Positions 1 to 5,441 of a DNA stretch of 5,441 nucleotides are shown in pieces. The first letter of the stretch is position 1. Each line of letters starts with the position of its first letter. The position numbers and the translations under genes are program-made. Origin of the DNA: Methanosarcina sp. Lineage in GTDB: Archaea; Halobacteriota; Methanosarcinia; Methanosarcinales; Methanosarcinaceae. The notes beneath the pieces were generated by a model. The model saw only the letters and a list, made by a program, of their open reading frames with translations, had not been told where the DNA came from and did not search any database. The stretch is from the NCBI GenBank assembly GCA_003157235.1, contig PMJC01000280.1, positions 1,685 to 7,125 on the forward strand, in the 5' to 3' direction.

Positions 1-336
1 GTACAGGTGCTTACTCGCCAGCCAACCGAAGGTAGAGCTAGAGAGGGCGGTCTCAGATTCGGTGAAATGGAGCGTGATGTGTTGGTAGGACACGGAGCTG
101 CAATGTCCTTAAAAGAGAGATTGTTAGATGAGTCTGACAAGGTAGTGGAACTTGTCTGCTCTCACTGCGGAATGATTGCAACATTTGACAAGCAACGGAA
201 TGTCGCTTTCTGCTCTGCCTGTGGTGCTGACACAGATATATACCCAGTAGAAATGAGTTATGCATTCAAGTTGCTTCTGGATGAAATAAAATCCCTTGGA
301 GTTGCTCCCAGGCTTAATCTTGAAGATGCAGTGTGA
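1..336 (+). CDS. rpoB: DNA-directed RNA polymerase subunit B (B'), C-terminal end, partial
   Basis: This is the last 111 codons of the second-largest RNA polymerase subunit; the gene begins before the window and ends at TGA 334-336. The subunit forms one wall of the active-site cleft, and this end packs against the A' clamp. Visible residues include the strongly conserved [11 protein letters not shown] stretch, then HGAA and a KERLLDESD segment, as in archaeal B and Rpb2. A zinc ribbon follows, C-X2-C-X14-C-X2-C, at window codons 53, 56, 71 and 74. The C-terminus ([19 protein letters not shown]) is also typical. Methanogens often split B into B' and B''; only the tail is visible, so I cannot tell whether this one is split or call it rpoB1 with certainty. 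The gene is followed after 8 bases by rpoA1, whose ribosome binding site overlaps this stop codon. Confidence 0.96.
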   Translation, partial: VQVLTRQPTEGRAREGGLRFGEMERDVLVGHGAAMSLKERLLDESDKVVELVCSHCGMIATFDKQRNVAFCSACGADTDIYPVEMSYAFKLLLDEIKSLGVAPRLNLEDAV

Positions 337-344
337 GGTAGAAG

Positions 345-2987
345 ATGGCAAACGTACCTCCGATTCCGAAAAGAATTTCTTCGATTAAATTCGGTTTAAT
401 GTCTCCAAAAGAGATCCGTAAGATGAGTGCAACGCCCGTTATCACAGCAGATACTTACGATGACGATGGATTTCCAATTGACATGGGGCTCATGGACACA
501 AAACTAGGTGTTATTGACCCCGGACTTCGTTGCAAGACTTGTTCAGGCCGAGCGGGTGAGTGTCCAGGACACTTTGGGCATATAGAACTTGTTGCCCCTG
601 TAATTCACGTTGGCTTTAACAAAGTTATCAGAAAGCTCCTTCGAGCAACCTGTCGGAAATGTAGCAAGCTTTTGCTTGAACCTGTACAAAAACAGAAATT
701 TCTGGATCTGCTTACCGGTATTGAGGAAATTAGACATATGCCCGATGACCTTATCAACGAAGCATATAAGGAAGCCAGTAAAGTAAAGACCTGTCCTTAT
801 TGCAATGAGGAACAGCTCGAAATCAAATTCGAAAAACCAAGCGAATATCTTGAAAACGGAGAAAAATTGACTCCAACTGAGATAAGGGACCGCTTCGAAA
901 ATATCCCTGATGAGGACATAATGGTTATCGGAATGGATCCTAAGAATGCGAGGCCGGAATGGATGATTCTTACGGTCCTGCCGGTGCCTCCTGTTACAGT
1001 AAGGCCCTCGATTACCCTTGAATCAGGACAACGAAGTGAAGACGATCTGACTCACAAGCTGGTCGATATTATAAGGATCAATCAACGTTTCCAGGAAAAC
1101 AGGGAAGCTGGTGCCCCTCAGCTCATAATTGAAGACCTATGGGAACTTCTTCAGTACCATGTTACTACATTCTTTGACAATTCAGTCTCAGGGATACCCC
1201 CTGCAAGGCATAGGTCAGGCAGACCCTTAAAAACCCTTTCCCAGCGTTTAAAGGGTAAAGAAGGACGTTTCAGAGGAAGTCTATCCGGTAAACGTGTTAA
1301 TTTCTCTGCCCGTACGGTGATATCCCCGGATCCCAATCTTAGTATTAACGAAGTAGGTGTCCCACTACCGATTGCACAAATTCTGACAATGCCATCCGTG
1401 GTGACGCCCCGAAATATCGAACAGCTTAAAGTCTATGTGCTAAACGGTGAGGATATACACCCAGGAGCAAACTACGTACTGCGTGCTGATGGAAGACGCA
1501 TAAAGGTAACCAATGTAAACAAAGATGACCTTGCTGAGAAGCTGGAATTCGGATGGGTAGTGGAACGCCAGTTGAAAGATGGAGATACCGTACTTTTTAA
1601 TAGGCAGCCTTCTTTGCACAAGATGAGCATCATGGCTCATTCTGTAAAGGTGCTCCCAAACAAGACTTTTAGACTGAACCCTGCAGTATGTCCTCCATAT
1701 AATGCTGATTTTGACGGGGACGAAATGAATCTGCATGCCCTACAGACAGAAGAATCCAGGGCTGAAGCAAAGATCCTCATGCAGGTTCAAGAAAACATCC
1801 TTTCCCCGCGTTTTGGTGGTCCAATTATTGGTGGAATTCACGACCATATCTCAGGGCTTTTTTTGCTGACTCGTTTCGAAAATCACATCTCTCGCCACGA
1901 AGCTTACGATATTCTCCGGAAGAGCAATGCCCGCAATTTGCCTAAAGCTGCTGGCTACGATAACGACGGGAAACCTTACTGGACAGGAAAACAGATATTC
2001 AGCCAGATACTGCCCGAAAATCTGAATGTACATTTTTCAGCCCAAGTATGCGCACACTGTGACACCTGCAAAAAAGAAGTATGTCCACATGATGCCTATG
2101 TGGTAATCCGGAATGGGGAACTCCTTATGGGCACAATAGACGAAGCAGCTATAGGGGCCTTCAAAGGAAAAATCCAGGACCGTATTATCAAAGAAATCGG
2201 ACCTGAAGCTGGAGCTCGCTTTATAGATGATATGACAAAGCTTGCAATTCGGGCGATAATGCGAACAGGCCTGAGTTTCGGAATAGCTGACGAAGATATT
2301 CCAAAAGAAGCCAGAATCCAGATTAATGAGGTCCTTGGAAAAGCCGAAGAAGCTGTACAGAACCTTATAAAATCTTACCAGAATAAGGAGCTTGAACCCC
2401 TACCTGGCAGAACACTTGATGAGACAATTGAGATGAGCATCATGCAGAAGCTTGGGAAAGCCAGAGATGAAACTGGTGGAATTGCAGACAGTCATATGGG
2501 ACTAGAAAACTCAGCAGTTATCATGGCTCGCTCTGGAGCCAGAGGTTCCATCCTAAACCTTACTCAGATGGCAGCCTGTGTCGGTCAGCAGGCAGTACGT
2601 GGAGAACGTATCCGTAGAGGATATGCAGGCAGAACTCTGCCCCACTTCGAAGAGGGAGATTTGGGATCTGACGCCCATGGATTCGTAAAGGCAAGCTATA
2701 AAAGCGGATTAAGCCCGACTGAATACTTCTTCCACGCAATAGGTGGTAGGGAAGGACTTGTAGACACTGCGGTCAGGACGTCTCAGTCAGGATATCTGCA
2801 GAGAAGACTTGTCAATGCCCTACAGGATCTTGAAGTCCAGTATGATCTTACCGTCAGGGATACCAGAGGTGTGCTTGTACAGTTCAAGTACGGAGAAGAC
2901 GGGATTAACTCCACAAAAAGTGATTTCAGTAAGCCTGATACTATCCACAAAATTGTACGTTCCGTGTTGAATAGGGAGGTGACATGA
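345..2987 (+). CDS. rpoA1: DNA-directed RNA polymerase subunit A' (Rpo1N)
   Basis: N-terminal part of the largest RNA polymerase subunit, 880 residues, a normal length for archaeal A'. It supplies the clamp, the catalytic magnesium site and the bridge helix. Visible in order: a zinc site C63-X2-C66-X6-C73-X2-H76; a second site C103-X2-C106 with C150-X2-C153; [17 protein letters not shown] from residue 315; NRQPSLH at 419-425; the catalytic loop [10 protein letters not shown] at 453-462, whose three Asp (455, 457, 459) bind Mg2+; a cysteine-rich loop at 569-582; and the bridge-helix sequence [11 protein letters not shown] from residue 800. The protein ends just after [13 protein letters not shown], the usual place where archaeal A' is separated from A''. 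The ATG at 345 follows GAGGT (335-339) by 5 bases. Its stop overlaps the rpoA2 start, so the two halves are probably made in a coupled way. Confidence 0.98.
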   Translation: MANVPPIPKRISSIKFGLMSPKEIRKMSATPVITADTYDDDGFPIDMGLMDTKLGVIDPGLRCKTCSGRAGECPGHFGHIELVAPVIHVGFNKVIRKLLRATCRKCSKLLLEPVQKQKFLDLLTGIEEIRHMPDDLINEAYKEASKVKTCPYCNEEQLEIKFEKPSEYLENGEKLTPTEIRDRFENIPDEDIMVIGMDPKNARPEWMILTVLPVPPVTVRPSITLESGQRSEDDLTHKLVDIIRINQRFQENREAGAPQLIIEDLWELLQYHVTTFFDNSVSGIPPARHRSGRPLKTLSQRLKGKEGRFRGSLSGKRVNFSARTVISPDPNLSINEVGVPLPIAQILTMPSVVTPRNIEQLKVYVLNGEDIHPGANYVLRADGRRIKVTNVNKDDLAEKLEFGWVVERQLKDGDTVLFNRQPSLHKMSIMAHSVKVLPNKTFRLNPAVCPPYNADFDGDEMNLHALQTEESRAEAKILMQVQENILSPRFGGPIIGGIHDHISGLFLLTRFENHISRHEAYDILRKSNARNLPKAAGYDNDGKPYWTGKQIFSQILPENLNVHFSAQVCAHCDTCKKEVCPHDAYVVIRNGELLMGTIDEAAIGAFKGKIQDRIIKEIGPEAGARFIDDMTKLAIRAIMRTGLSFGIADEDIPKEARIQINEVLGKAEEAVQNLIKSYQNKELEPLPGRTLDETIEMSIMQKLGKARDETGGIADSHMGLENSAVIMARSGARGSILNLTQMAACVGQQAVRGERIRRGYAGRTLPHFEEGDLGSDAHGFVKASYKSGLSPTEYFFHAIGGREGLVDTAVRTSQSGYLQRRLVNALQDLEVQYDLTVRDTRGVLVQFKYGEDGINSTKSDFSKPDTIHKIVRSVLNREVT
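2975..2982 (+). promoter_or_regulatory. Strong ribosome binding site for rpoA2, inside the end of rpoA1
   Basis: GGAGGTGA matches the expected complement of the archaeal 16S rRNA 3' end very well. Two ATG codons in the same frame follow, at 2984 and 2987, just 1 and 4 bases after the octamer. The site lies within the last rpoA1 codons, so ribosomes finishing A' could restart directly on A''. The spacing seen at the other genes in this window favours 2987 as the real start. Confidence 0.7.
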
Positions 2988-4177
2988 TGAGTATTAGTAA
3001 AGCTACAATCGATAGCATGATAAAAGATCTACCTTTTCCTTCGAATGTCCTCAAAGTGCTCAAAGACGATGTCATCGAAGCCGGAGTGAGTAAAAAGGAA
3101 ATGGAAGAGATTATAGAAAAGATAATGGGAGAATATGAGGTATCATGCATCGAGCCCTGTGATGCTGCAGGCGTGATTGCAGCACAGTCCATAGGAGAGC
3201 CAGGTACTCAGATGACCATGCGTACTTTCCATTACGCAGGTGTGGCCGAGATTAATGTCACTCTCGGCCTTCCGCGACTTATAGAAATTGTAGATGCCCG
3301 AAAAATTCCGAGCACTCCGATGATGACAATTGCTCTCTCAAAAGAATATCCCGAAGATTATGCTTATGATAGGGAAAAAACAAGAGCTCTTGCCTGGGAA
3401 ATTGAAGCTACAAAAATAGACCACATCGCTGACGTGACAACTGATCTTTCCCAGATGAAACTGATAATAGACCTGCACGAGAAAGCAATGGAAAGCAGGA
3501 ATATTACTATAGAACAGGTAAAGGAGAAATTCAACGAAGAACTGAATGTGATGGTCACTATATCTTCTGCTATAGATAATCAGATTATTATTGCCCCCGA
3601 AGAACCCTCTTACAGAGAACTTCTCCAGCTTGCAAAAAGTATTCATAATGTCACCCTGAAAGGAATAGAGGGGATCAAGCGAGTGGTGGTTCGAAAGGAA
3701 GGAGAGGAGTATACCCTATATACCGAAGGTTCAGCTCTAAATGATGTGTTTCAGTTCGAAGGAGTGGACAAGACAAGAACAAGCACAAATAACATTAACG
3801 AAATTTACGAAGTGTTAGGAGTGGAAGCTGCAAGAAATGCAATTATCAAGGAAGCCACAGATACTCTGCGTGAACAGGGTCTTACCGTGGATATCCGACA
3901 TATAATGCTTGTAGCAGACCTCATGACATGCGACGGAGAAGTAAAACAGATCGGGAGACATGGTATATCAGGTGAAAAGGCCAGCGTATTTGCACGCGCA
4001 GCTTTCGAAGTGACTGTCAACCACTTATTGGATGCAGGAATGCGCGGAGATGTGGACAAGCTGGAAGGTGTCACAGAAAATATCATTGTTGGTCAGCCTA
4101 TCCGCATGGGTACAGGTGATGTGCATCTCATAAGCAGAAGGAAAGAAGAAGCAGAAATGAAAGTAGAAGATGAATGA
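2984..4177 (+). CDS. rpoA2: DNA-directed RNA polymerase subunit A'' (Rpo1C)
   Basis: C-terminal part of the largest RNA polymerase subunit, up to 397 residues. It joins A' to complete the active centre and contributes the trigger loop, jaw and base of the clamp. The trigger-loop region is clear: [19 protein letters not shown] begins at residue 71, and H83 matches the catalytic trigger-loop histidine of Rpb1. [11 protein letters not shown] follows. The conserved end runs from about residue 280 to 385, with [31 protein letters not shown] and [13 protein letters not shown] short charged tail, rich in Glu and Lys, closes the protein. The gene overlaps rpoA1 by 4 bases if it starts at ATG 2984, or by 1 base at ATG 2987. 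I give the longer form, although ribosome-site spacing suggests 2987, which would remove only one Met. No strong terminator follows. Confidence 0.97.
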   Translation: MMSISKATIDSMIKDLPFPSNVLKVLKDDVIEAGVSKKEMEEIIEKIMGEYEVSCIEPCDAAGVIAAQSIGEPGTQMTMRTFHYAGVAEINVTLGLPRLIEIVDARKIPSTPMMTIALSKEYPEDYAYDREKTRALAWEIEATKIDHIADVTTDLSQMKLIIDLHEKAMESRNITIEQVKEKFNEELNVMVTISSAIDNQIIIAPEEPSYRELLQLAKSIHNVTLKGIEGIKRVVVRKEGEEYTLYTEGSALNDVFQFEGVDKTRTSTNNINEIYEVLGVEAARNAIIKEATDTLREQGLTVDIRHIMLVADLMTCDGEVKQIGRHGISGEKASVFARAAFEVTVNHLLDAGMRGDVDKLEGVTENIIVGQPIRMGTGDVHLISRRKEEAEMKVEDE

Positions 4178-4318
4178 AGGTTCTAAAAAAGCTTGAATCC
4201 TAACCTATAATTATTTAATGTATAACTTGATAGAATACCAGCCCATATCAAATTACATTATTTTCTGAAATTAATTAAAATCCTGTTGAAAAAAATGGAT
4301 TATTTGATGCTTATAACC

Positions 4319-4332
4319 AGAAAATAAATATA
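4319..4332 (+). promoter_or_regulatory. Candidate archaeal promoter (BRE plus TATA box) for rpl30e-nusA
   Basis: AGAAAA at 4319-4324 fits a purine- and A-rich TFB recognition element, directly followed by TAAATATA at 4325-4332, which fits a TATA box. Archaeal start sites usually lie about 25 bases downstream of the box, here near 4350-4357, giving a leader of about 150 bases. In such AT-rich sequence other boxes are possible, including TATTTAAAATA in the palindrome at 4341-4355 and ATATAA at 4356-4361, so the exact promoter is uncertain. Confidence 0.35.
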
Positions 4333-4340
4333 AGGCATAA

Positions 4341-4355
4341 GGTATTTAAAATACC
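4341..4355. repeat. Perfect 7-1-7 inverted repeat with TATA-like core
   Basis: GGTATTT-A-AAATACC has perfect two-fold symmetry. As DNA it could be a site for a dimeric regulator overlapping a TATA-like core. As RNA it could form at most a 6-bp hairpin with a 3-base loop. It lies just downstream of the best TATA candidate, a common place for archaeal repressor sites. A chance palindrome in AT-rich DNA cannot be excluded. Confidence 0.4.
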
Positions 4356-4401
4356 ATATAATCGCTGATCCTAGATATTTTACTAATAATAAAATAGAGT
4401 G

Positions 4402-4413
4402 AATTAGCTAATT
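4402..4413. repeat. 12-base perfect palindrome carrying the first copy of a 10-base repeat
   Basis: AATTAGCTAATT reads the same on both strands. Its right part continues into AGCTAATTTG (4406-4415), which recurs exactly at 4477-4486, 71 bases later, and the next three bases match at two of three positions (TGA versus AGA). The copy at 4477 is the 3' arm of the hairpin before rpl30e, so this first copy could compete for the same 5' arm. Confidence 0.45.
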
Positions 4414-4458
4414 TGTGATAAAATCGGTGAAAATTAAGATATTTCAAGCAAAAAGTAA

Positions 4459-4485
4459 AAAATAGCTCCGTAAACGAGCTAATTT
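4459..4485 (+). promoter_or_regulatory. Putative leader hairpin just upstream of rpl30e
   Basis: TAGCTC (4463-4468) pairs perfectly with GAGCTA (4476-4481) around a 7-base loop, CGTAAAC. After one A-A mismatch the stem continues for three A-U pairs (4459-4461 with 4483-4485). The structure ends 17 bases before the rpl30e ATG, next to the weak ribosome site GAGTTGAT (4492-4499). It is not followed by a T run, so it does not look like a terminator. Control of translation of the ribosomal protein gene is a plausible inference. Confidence 0.4.
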
Positions 4486-4502
4486 GAGACAGAGTTGATG
4501 AA

Positions 4503-4793
4503 ATGAAAATTAATGTTGATAAATCTCTTATCAAGGCTGTGAAAACAGGAAAAGTAATATTTGGAGCCAATCGGACCGTGGAGGCAGCAGCAAATGGCTC
4601 GGCAAAAATTGTGATCCTGGCATCAAACTGCCCTGAAGATATTAAAAAGAAAAGTCAGGAAACAAATGTTCCGATCATGGAATATAAAGGCACAAGTGTG
4701 GAACTAGGGCCCGTTTGCGGTAAGCCCTTTACGATCGCAGCCATGGCAATTCTCGATGTAGGAGAATCGGATATTCTGGCAGCTACAGTTTGA
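4503..4793 (+). CDS. rpl30e: 50S ribosomal protein L30e (eL30)
   Basis: A 96-residue protein of the L7Ae/L30e/S12e RNA-binding fold, found in archaea and eukaryotes and placed in the large ribosomal subunit. Family marks are a basic N-terminal helix ([11 protein letters not shown]), the RNA-contacting G21-x-N23-x-T25 turn, the [15 protein letters not shown] strand-helix segment from residue 36, then IMEYKGTS and LGPVCGKPF near the C-terminal half. Length is normal for the family. The ATG at 4503 is the first usable start; an in-frame stop lies at 4485-4487. GAGTTGAT (4492-4499) is one base off the GAGGTGAT consensus, a weak ribosome site. nusA begins 19 bases downstream, the usual archaeal pairing, so the two are probably one transcript. 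Other members of this fold bind kink-turns and some control their own mRNA, which makes the structured leader relevant. Confidence 0.96.
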   Translation: MKINVDKSLIKAVKTGKVIFGANRTVEAAANGSAKIVILASNCPEDIKKKSQETNVPIMEYKGTSVELGPVCGKPFTIAAMAILDVGESDILAATV

Positions 4794-4797
4794 TGAA

Positions 4798-4803
4798 GGA
4801 GTT
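4798..4803 (+). promoter_or_regulatory. Ribosome binding site supporting the TTG start of nusA
   Basis: GGAGTT lies just after the rpl30e stop, within AAGGAGTTGG. The GGAG core ends 11 bases before TTG 4813, a slightly long but workable distance. The ATG nearer the site, at 4794, is in a different frame, and no ATG or GTG precedes the conserved GEIRLTTE sequence in frame, so TTG is the best start. Confidence 0.55.
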
Positions 4804-4812
4804 GGCAACGTC

Positions 4813-5238
4813 TTGGGTGAAATAAGACTTACCACAGAAAGCATCCAGTACATTGCATTATTTGAAAATATGACGAAGGCCAAGATTCTCGACTGTATAC
4901 TGGAAGAGGAAAGGCTCGTATATGTCGTAAAACAGGGTGATATGGGGCTTGCGATAGGCAAAAATGGTGAAAATATAAATCGCGTTAAAAGAGTTCTGGA
5001 CAAACCTATAGAGCTTATTGAATATTCAGATGATCCTAGAATCTTTCTAAAGAATGCCTTCGGTCCTGTGTCCTTGAATTCAGTAAACATTATAATCAAA
5101 AATGACAAGCGATTAGCTTATGCAGAGGTACCCAATAAAGAAAAGGGGCTTGCAATAGGTCGCAATGGTAAGAATATCGAGAAGGTAAAAATGCTTGCTC
5201 GTCGCCATCATAACATAGAAGATGTAATCCTGCAGTAA
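4813..5238 (+). CDS. nusA: Archaeal NusA-like transcription factor (two KH domains)
   Basis: A 141-residue protein equal to the KH part of bacterial NusA, lacking the N-terminal polymerase-binding domain and the S1 domain, as is standard in archaea. Two KH domains are visible through their GxxG loops: G49-K-N-G52 within LAIGKNGENI, and G116-R-N-G119 within LAIGRNGKNI. The link between them holds SDDPRIFLKNAFGP, typical of the family. It is expected to bind single-stranded RNA and is presumed to act in transcription termination or elongation; its exact archaeal role is less settled than in bacteria. Start is TTG 4813, chosen because no in-frame ATG or GTG lies nearby upstream and conservation begins with GEIRLTTESIQYI. 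It sits 19 bases after rpl30e and 105 bases before rps12, in the classical rpo-L30e-nusA-S12 order. Confidence 0.95.
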   Translation: MGEIRLTTESIQYIALFENMTKAKILDCILEEERLVYVVKQGDMGLAIGKNGENINRVKRVLDKPIELIEYSDDPRIFLKNAFGPVSLNSVNIIIKNDKRLAYAEVPNKEKGLAIGRNGKNIEKVKMLARRHHNIEDVILQ

Positions 5239-5295
5239 TCTGCATTATTTATGTTTGATCCATTAATCAGGTGTTGAAGGACAATATGGCATTGA

Positions 5296-5441
<146 letters not shown>

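Larger units (their letters stand above)
4178..4502. other. 325-base AT-rich intergenic spacer, no credible gene
   Basis: The stretch between rpoA2 and rpl30e is clearly more AT-rich than the genes around it. Reading frames inside it are very short (16 codons from ATG 4218, 10 codons from ATG 4294), have no ribosome binding site and resemble nothing I know. The + strand has no run of five T or more, so the usual archaeal oligo-T terminator is not seen. What it does hold is a TATA/BRE-like element near 4319-4332, a palindrome at 4341-4355, a 12-base palindrome at 4402-4413 and a hairpin at 4459-4485. The likely reading is a promoter plus a long structured 5' leader for rpl30e-nusA; this is inference. 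Confidence 0.75.

Noticed and set aside
1440..1736. 98-codon minus-strand reading frame inside rpoA1
   Set aside because: It is antisense to the catalytic core of A', with no recognisable domain; the + strand gene explains the sequence.
4179..4205. Possible hairpin after rpoA2 (GGTTC with GAATCC)
   Set aside because: Only five pairs with a bulge and no T run following, so it does not support a terminator call.
4218..4268. 16-codon + strand frame (MYNLIEYQPISNYIIF) in the spacer
   Set aside because: No ribosome binding site precedes it and the composition is what AT-rich DNA gives by chance.
4496..4501. TGATGA before rpl30e, with another at 4791-4796, resembling box C of C/D guide RNAs
   Set aside because: I found no properly spaced box D, C' and D' set around either; both are explained by start, stop and ribosome-site sequence.
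4346..4570. 74-codon minus-strand reading frame covering much of the spacer before rpl30e
   Set aside because: It starts inside rpl30e and codes a low-complexity, Ile/Phe/Ser-rich product typical of AT-rich noncoding DNA.
4704..5108. 134-codon reading frame on the minus strand across rpl30e and nusA
   Set aside because: It lies antisense to two clearly conserved genes, has no family resemblance and is a frame shadow of them.

Overview
The window is an archaeal transcription and translation gene cluster, all on the + strand: the end of rpoB, then rpoA1, rpoA2, rpl30e, nusA and the beginning of rps12. The largest RNA polymerase subunit is split into A' and A'', NusA is a short protein with only two KH domains, and L30e is present; together these mark an archaeon. 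Protein wording, moderate GC in the genes and a long AT-rich spacer fit a methanogen of the Methanosarcina type (Methanosarcinaceae). The genus is an inference from memory, since no search was run.

Layout: 1-336 is the C-terminal zinc-ribbon end of the second-largest subunit. After 8 bases comes rpoA1 (345-2987), with the clamp zinc sites, the [10 protein letters not shown] catalytic loop and the bridge helix. It overlaps rpoA2 (2984-4177), which holds the trigger-loop region and the C-terminal part of the catalytic core. A 325-base AT-rich spacer (4178-4502) follows. It has no credible gene, no run of five or more T on the + strand, a TATA/BRE-like element, two palindromes and a hairpin just before the next start codon. 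Then come rpl30e (4503-4793), nusA (4813-5238, TTG start), a 105-base spacer, and the first 32 codons of rps12 (5344 to the window end).

How the genes fit together: B, A' and A'' form the catalytic core of RNA polymerase, archaeal NusA is a presumed RNA-binding transcription factor, and L30e and S12 are ribosomal proteins. Tight spacing and overlaps suggest two co-translated blocks, rpoB-rpoA1-rpoA2 and rpl30e-nusA(-rps12). The long spacer may carry an extra promoter or leader control for the second block.

I see no mobile element, CRISPR array, tRNA, rRNA or foreign-looking insertion. The region is essentially housekeeping. The points worth a second look are the structured rpl30e leader with competing pairing options, a four-cysteine loop inside A', and a 13-codon reading frame before rps12. 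None of these is strong evidence for a new system.
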